From NCBI GenBank assembly GCA_026988445.1, contig JALSLF010000582.1:1-6842 (forward strand): 6,842 bases of DNA, in the 5' to 3' direction. A model generated the notes under the pieces. The model worked only from the letters and a program-made list of their open reading frames with translations, did no database searches and was not told the origin of the DNA. Position numbers and translations under genes: made by a program. This DNA comes from Bacteroidales bacterium (GTDB lineage: Bacteria > Bacteroidota > Bacteroidia > Bacteroidales > NBLH01). Within the stretch, counting starts at the first letter, position 1. The number at the start of each line of letters is the position of its first letter. Shown piece after piece: positions 4,989 through 6,842 of the stretch.

Positions 4989-5545
4989 TCACCCGAAATA
5001 ATCCATTTATTATTGCTGATAATTATTTTTCCGGCATCAAAATCATGTTTAATGCCATCAGTATATACAATTTTATCTGCCAAAGGTGCTAATTTTTTGG
5101 CACTTGGTTTCATTTCATCTGAACTTTTATGCTTTATTAACAAAAAGATACTCGGTTTTAATATATTCCGTAAACTGTTTGACTCACAAACTATAAAACT
5201 ATTCTCCGGTAATAGTGAATAAAAATCATGAAAAGCCTCTTTTAAAAATTCACTTTTTGCCTTAATGCGAAAAACTCGATTTGCTCCGGCTTGCAACATT
5301 CTTTGAGTATCTTCATCACCATCTGTATCAATTTCTTCAATAATCCGGTAATTTCCTTTTAAGGGGTTTCTATCTTTTCCATGAAAAAAATCATCCCCCT
5401 CATAAATAGTTTTAATTTTTAATGCAATTATTTTGTATTTTTTGCTATTATTCCTAATTACCGAACAGCTAAAAGCAGTTTTTCCAACATTACGTGTTGC
5501 ACCTCCAATTAAAATAATATTATCATATATTTTTATGTTTTCCAT
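4976..5545 (-). CDS. MobB-like P-loop NTPase, probable molybdopterin-guanine dinucleotide accessory protein
   Basis: A 189-residue protein with a P-loop at residues 16-23 (ATRNVGKT, fitting [AG]x4GK[ST]) after a hydrophobic strand. ALKIKTIYEG (41-50) follows, then DTDGDEDTQRMLQAGANRV (73-91) and VCESNS (119-124). The order P-loop, Lys-containing second strand, D(T/S).R...AGA motif and [V/C]E.. strand matches MobB, the GTP-binding partner of MobA in attaching GMP to molybdopterin. Similarity is to the layout rather than the detailed sequence, and a dethiobiotin-synthetase-like NTPase of unknown role is the alternative. It starts nine bases after the transporter ATPase gene, so it is clearly in that operon. 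Its last residues, VSR, and its stop codon are encoded within the 33-bp palindrome, so its native C-terminus may have been altered. Confidence 0.7.
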   Translation of the reverse strand: MENIKIYDNIILIGGATRNVGKTAFSCSVIRNNSKKYKIIALKIKTIYEGDDFFHGKDRNPLKGNYRIIEEIDTDGDEDTQRMLQAGANRVFRIKAKSEFLKEAFHDFYSLLPENSFIVCESNSLRNILKPSIFLLIKHKSSDEMKPSAKKLAPLADKIVYTDGIKHDFDAGKIIISNNKWIISGEVSR

Positions 5546-5554
5546 TATAGCAAA

Positions 5555-6610
5555 TTAAATTTTCAAAAACTTTACAGCCGATGCTTTAAATGAAATCCAT
5601 ATGTTTTTACCAATTTCCAAATTCATTCTATAAAAAGTAGCACGTGTAATCAGCACCCAAAAATCCGCAAAACCGGTTTTCACTAAAACCTCCATACCCA
5701 AACGGGCAGGAACAGCATTTATAATCGCTCCATAAAAATTATTCATTGCACTTGATTCAGGCTTTTGCTCATAGAGTAAAATATCTTCATCACGTATCAT
5801 TACAAAACCTTCACCTTCGATATTGTTATTCAGTAAATGGATTTTTTGTTCATTATTTATCATAGCATAGGTTTGTCCTGCATTTCTGCATAAGTTTGCT
5901 TTAAAAAAATTACGAATGCCAACAAAATCCGCTACAAATTTTGATTTAGGGTTTTGAAAAACTTCTTGCAAATTACCTTCTTGAATTATTTTGCCTTTGT
6001 CAATAACAGCAACACGTTTTGCCAATGCCACCGCTTCTTCATAATCATGTGTTACATGTACAATGGTTTGCCCTTTAGTGTTTATTTTTTTTAATAATGC
6101 TCTTAAATCGCCTCTTAGCTGCACGTCGAGTGATGAAAGCGGCTCGTCAAGCAATAAAACTTTCGGCTTTTTCACCAAGGTCCTTGCTAATGCAACACGT
6201 TGTGCTTCGCCTCCGGATAATGTTCCGGGATAACGATGCAATAAATGATTGATGTCCATAATATCACACATATCAGATAATACAGCCATTTTCATCTTTT
6301 TGCTTATTTTCACCCGTTCGAGTGCAAATAAAATATTATCGCGAACAGTTTTGTGCGGGAAAAGAGCAAAATCCTGAAAAACAATTCCTAATTCACGTTT
6401 TTGAATAGGTAGTTTGCCAATTTCTTTTTTATCAAGATAAATCTTACCGGTATCGGCAGGAATTAAGCCACAAATAAGTTCCAATAAAAGTGATTTTCCC
6501 GAACCGGAATTTCCGAGAAGGACATAATAATCACCGGCATTAACATTTATGTTAATATTTTGTAAAGCAAATTGCTTATATGATTTTGATATGTTTTTTA
6601 ATTCTAACAA
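5555..6610 (-). CDS. Molybdate/tungstate ABC transporter ATP-binding protein (WtpC/ModC-like)
   Basis: A 351-residue ATPase that powers oxyanion import at the cytoplasmic membrane. The nucleotide-binding domain is complete: Walker A GNSGSGKS at 33-40, Q-loop Gln79 in VFQDFALFPH, signature LSGGEAQR at 131-138, Walker B VLLLDE at 151-156, D-loop SSLD at 159-162 and the switch His188 in VTHD. The last third is a TOBE/Mop-like domain ending in LEIGKNIWISFKASAVKFL, the type found in molybdate and tungstate transport ATPases. The start codon is TTG at 6610, 14 bp after the permease stop; it gives the usual opening MLELKNISKSY, and no in-frame ATG lies between there and the upstream in-frame stop at 6629-6631. 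WtpC fits slightly better than ModC because of the neighbouring permease, but metal specificity cannot be read from sequence. Confidence 0.9.
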   Translation of the reverse strand: MLELKNISKSYKQFALQNININVNAGDYYVLLGNSGSGKSLLLELICGLIPADTGKIYLDKKEIGKLPIQKRELGIVFQDFALFPHKTVRDNILFALERVKISKKMKMAVLSDMCDIMDINHLLHRYPGTLSGGEAQRVALARTLVKKPKVLLLDEPLSSLDVQLRGDLRALLKKINTKGQTIVHVTHDYEEAVALAKRVAVIDKGKIIQEGNLQEVFQNPKSKFVADFVGIRNFFKANLCRNAGQTYAMINNEQKIHLLNNNIEGEGFVMIRDEDILLYEQKPESSAMNNFYGAIINAVPARLGMEVLVKTGFADFWVLITRATFYRMNLEIGKNIWISFKASAVKFLKI

Positions 6611-6624
6611 ACAATAATAAATTT

Positions 6625-6842
6625 TTAATTACGCCGGATATTTTTTGTATTTCGTGCCAACATACGTAAGAAAATAAAAAATAATAAGCTAATAAGTACA
6701 AAAATTACTGAAACAGGACGTGCATATTTTAAGCCGAAAGCTCCAAAATACTCATAAATTAATACAGGCGTGGTCATAGGGTGATAAGCTACAATTACCA
6801 CAGCACCAAACTCACTCATCCCGCGAGCAAACATCATAATAA
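6625..6842 (-). CDS. Molybdate/tungstate ABC transporter permease, C-terminal part (cut by the window edge)
   Basis: The last 71 or so codons of a binding-protein-dependent permease; the beginning lies beyond the right edge, so the methionine at 6837 is internal and not the start. FARGMSEFGAVVIVAYHPMTTPVLIY follows the cytoplasmic EAA loop in ModB/WtpB permeases, and the run of hydrophobic residues in PVSVIFVLISLLFFIFLRML is the final membrane segment, ending in a basic tail (ARNTKNIRRN). The EFGAVVI.AY.PM..PVLIY phrase reminds me of WtpB-type tungstate permeases rather than ModB, though this is from memory. It is followed after 14 bp by its ATPase gene. The substrate-binding protein expected with it is not in the window. 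Confidence 0.85.
   Translation of the reverse strand, partial: IMMFARGMSEFGAVVIVAYHPMTTPVLIYEYFGAFGLKYARPVSVIFVLISLLFFIFLRMLARNTKNIRRN

Noticed and set aside
4965..5222. Plus-strand open frame antisense to the MobB-like gene
   Set aside because: It begins inside the palindrome and otherwise mirrors the coding strand of the MobB-like gene; its hydrophobic look is a by-product of that.

Overview
The window is AT-rich and holds a molybdenum/tungsten cofactor (Moco) locus. It most likely comes from a member of the Bacteroidota. The case for this is the low G+C, the lack of strong GGAGG ribosome-binding sites, several promoter-like sites of the Bacteroidota type (TTTG, about 20 bp, then TAnnTTTG), and the style of the proteins. 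Genus cannot be judged from the sequence.

Every supported gene is on the minus strand, so transcription runs from right to left. Reading that way: the C-terminal end of a molybdate/tungstate ABC permease (cut by the right edge), its ATPase, a MobB-like P-loop NTPase, moeA, moaA, a small antitoxin/ParE-type toxin pair, moaC, a DUF4258 toxin-like gene with a YgiT-type zinc-finger partner, and mogA. A roughly 430-bp gene-free stretch with decayed repeats follows. Last comes the start of an unrelated ABC transporter ATPase gene, with its own promoter, cut by the left edge.

The genes form a nearly complete uptake-to-cofactor path. The permease and ATPase bring in the oxyanion. MoaA and MoaC convert GTP to cyclic pyranopterin monophosphate. 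MogA adenylates molybdopterin and MoeA inserts the metal. The MobB-like protein may help with nucleotide attachment or cofactor handling. Molybdopterin synthase (MoaD/MoaE), MobA, the substrate-binding protein and any molybdoenzyme are not visible here.

The unusual layer is what has been threaded through this operon. Two different toxin-antitoxin-type gene pairs sit among the moa genes. Three copies of a 33-bp imperfect palindrome lie at the 3' ends of the MobB-like gene, moaA and the ParE-type toxin. They cut the operon into four blocks, and two same-orientation copies bracket the ParE-type pair exactly. Both toxin-antitoxin-type pairs also start just after the same TAAATTTGTA motif, which suggests private, near-leaderless promoters.
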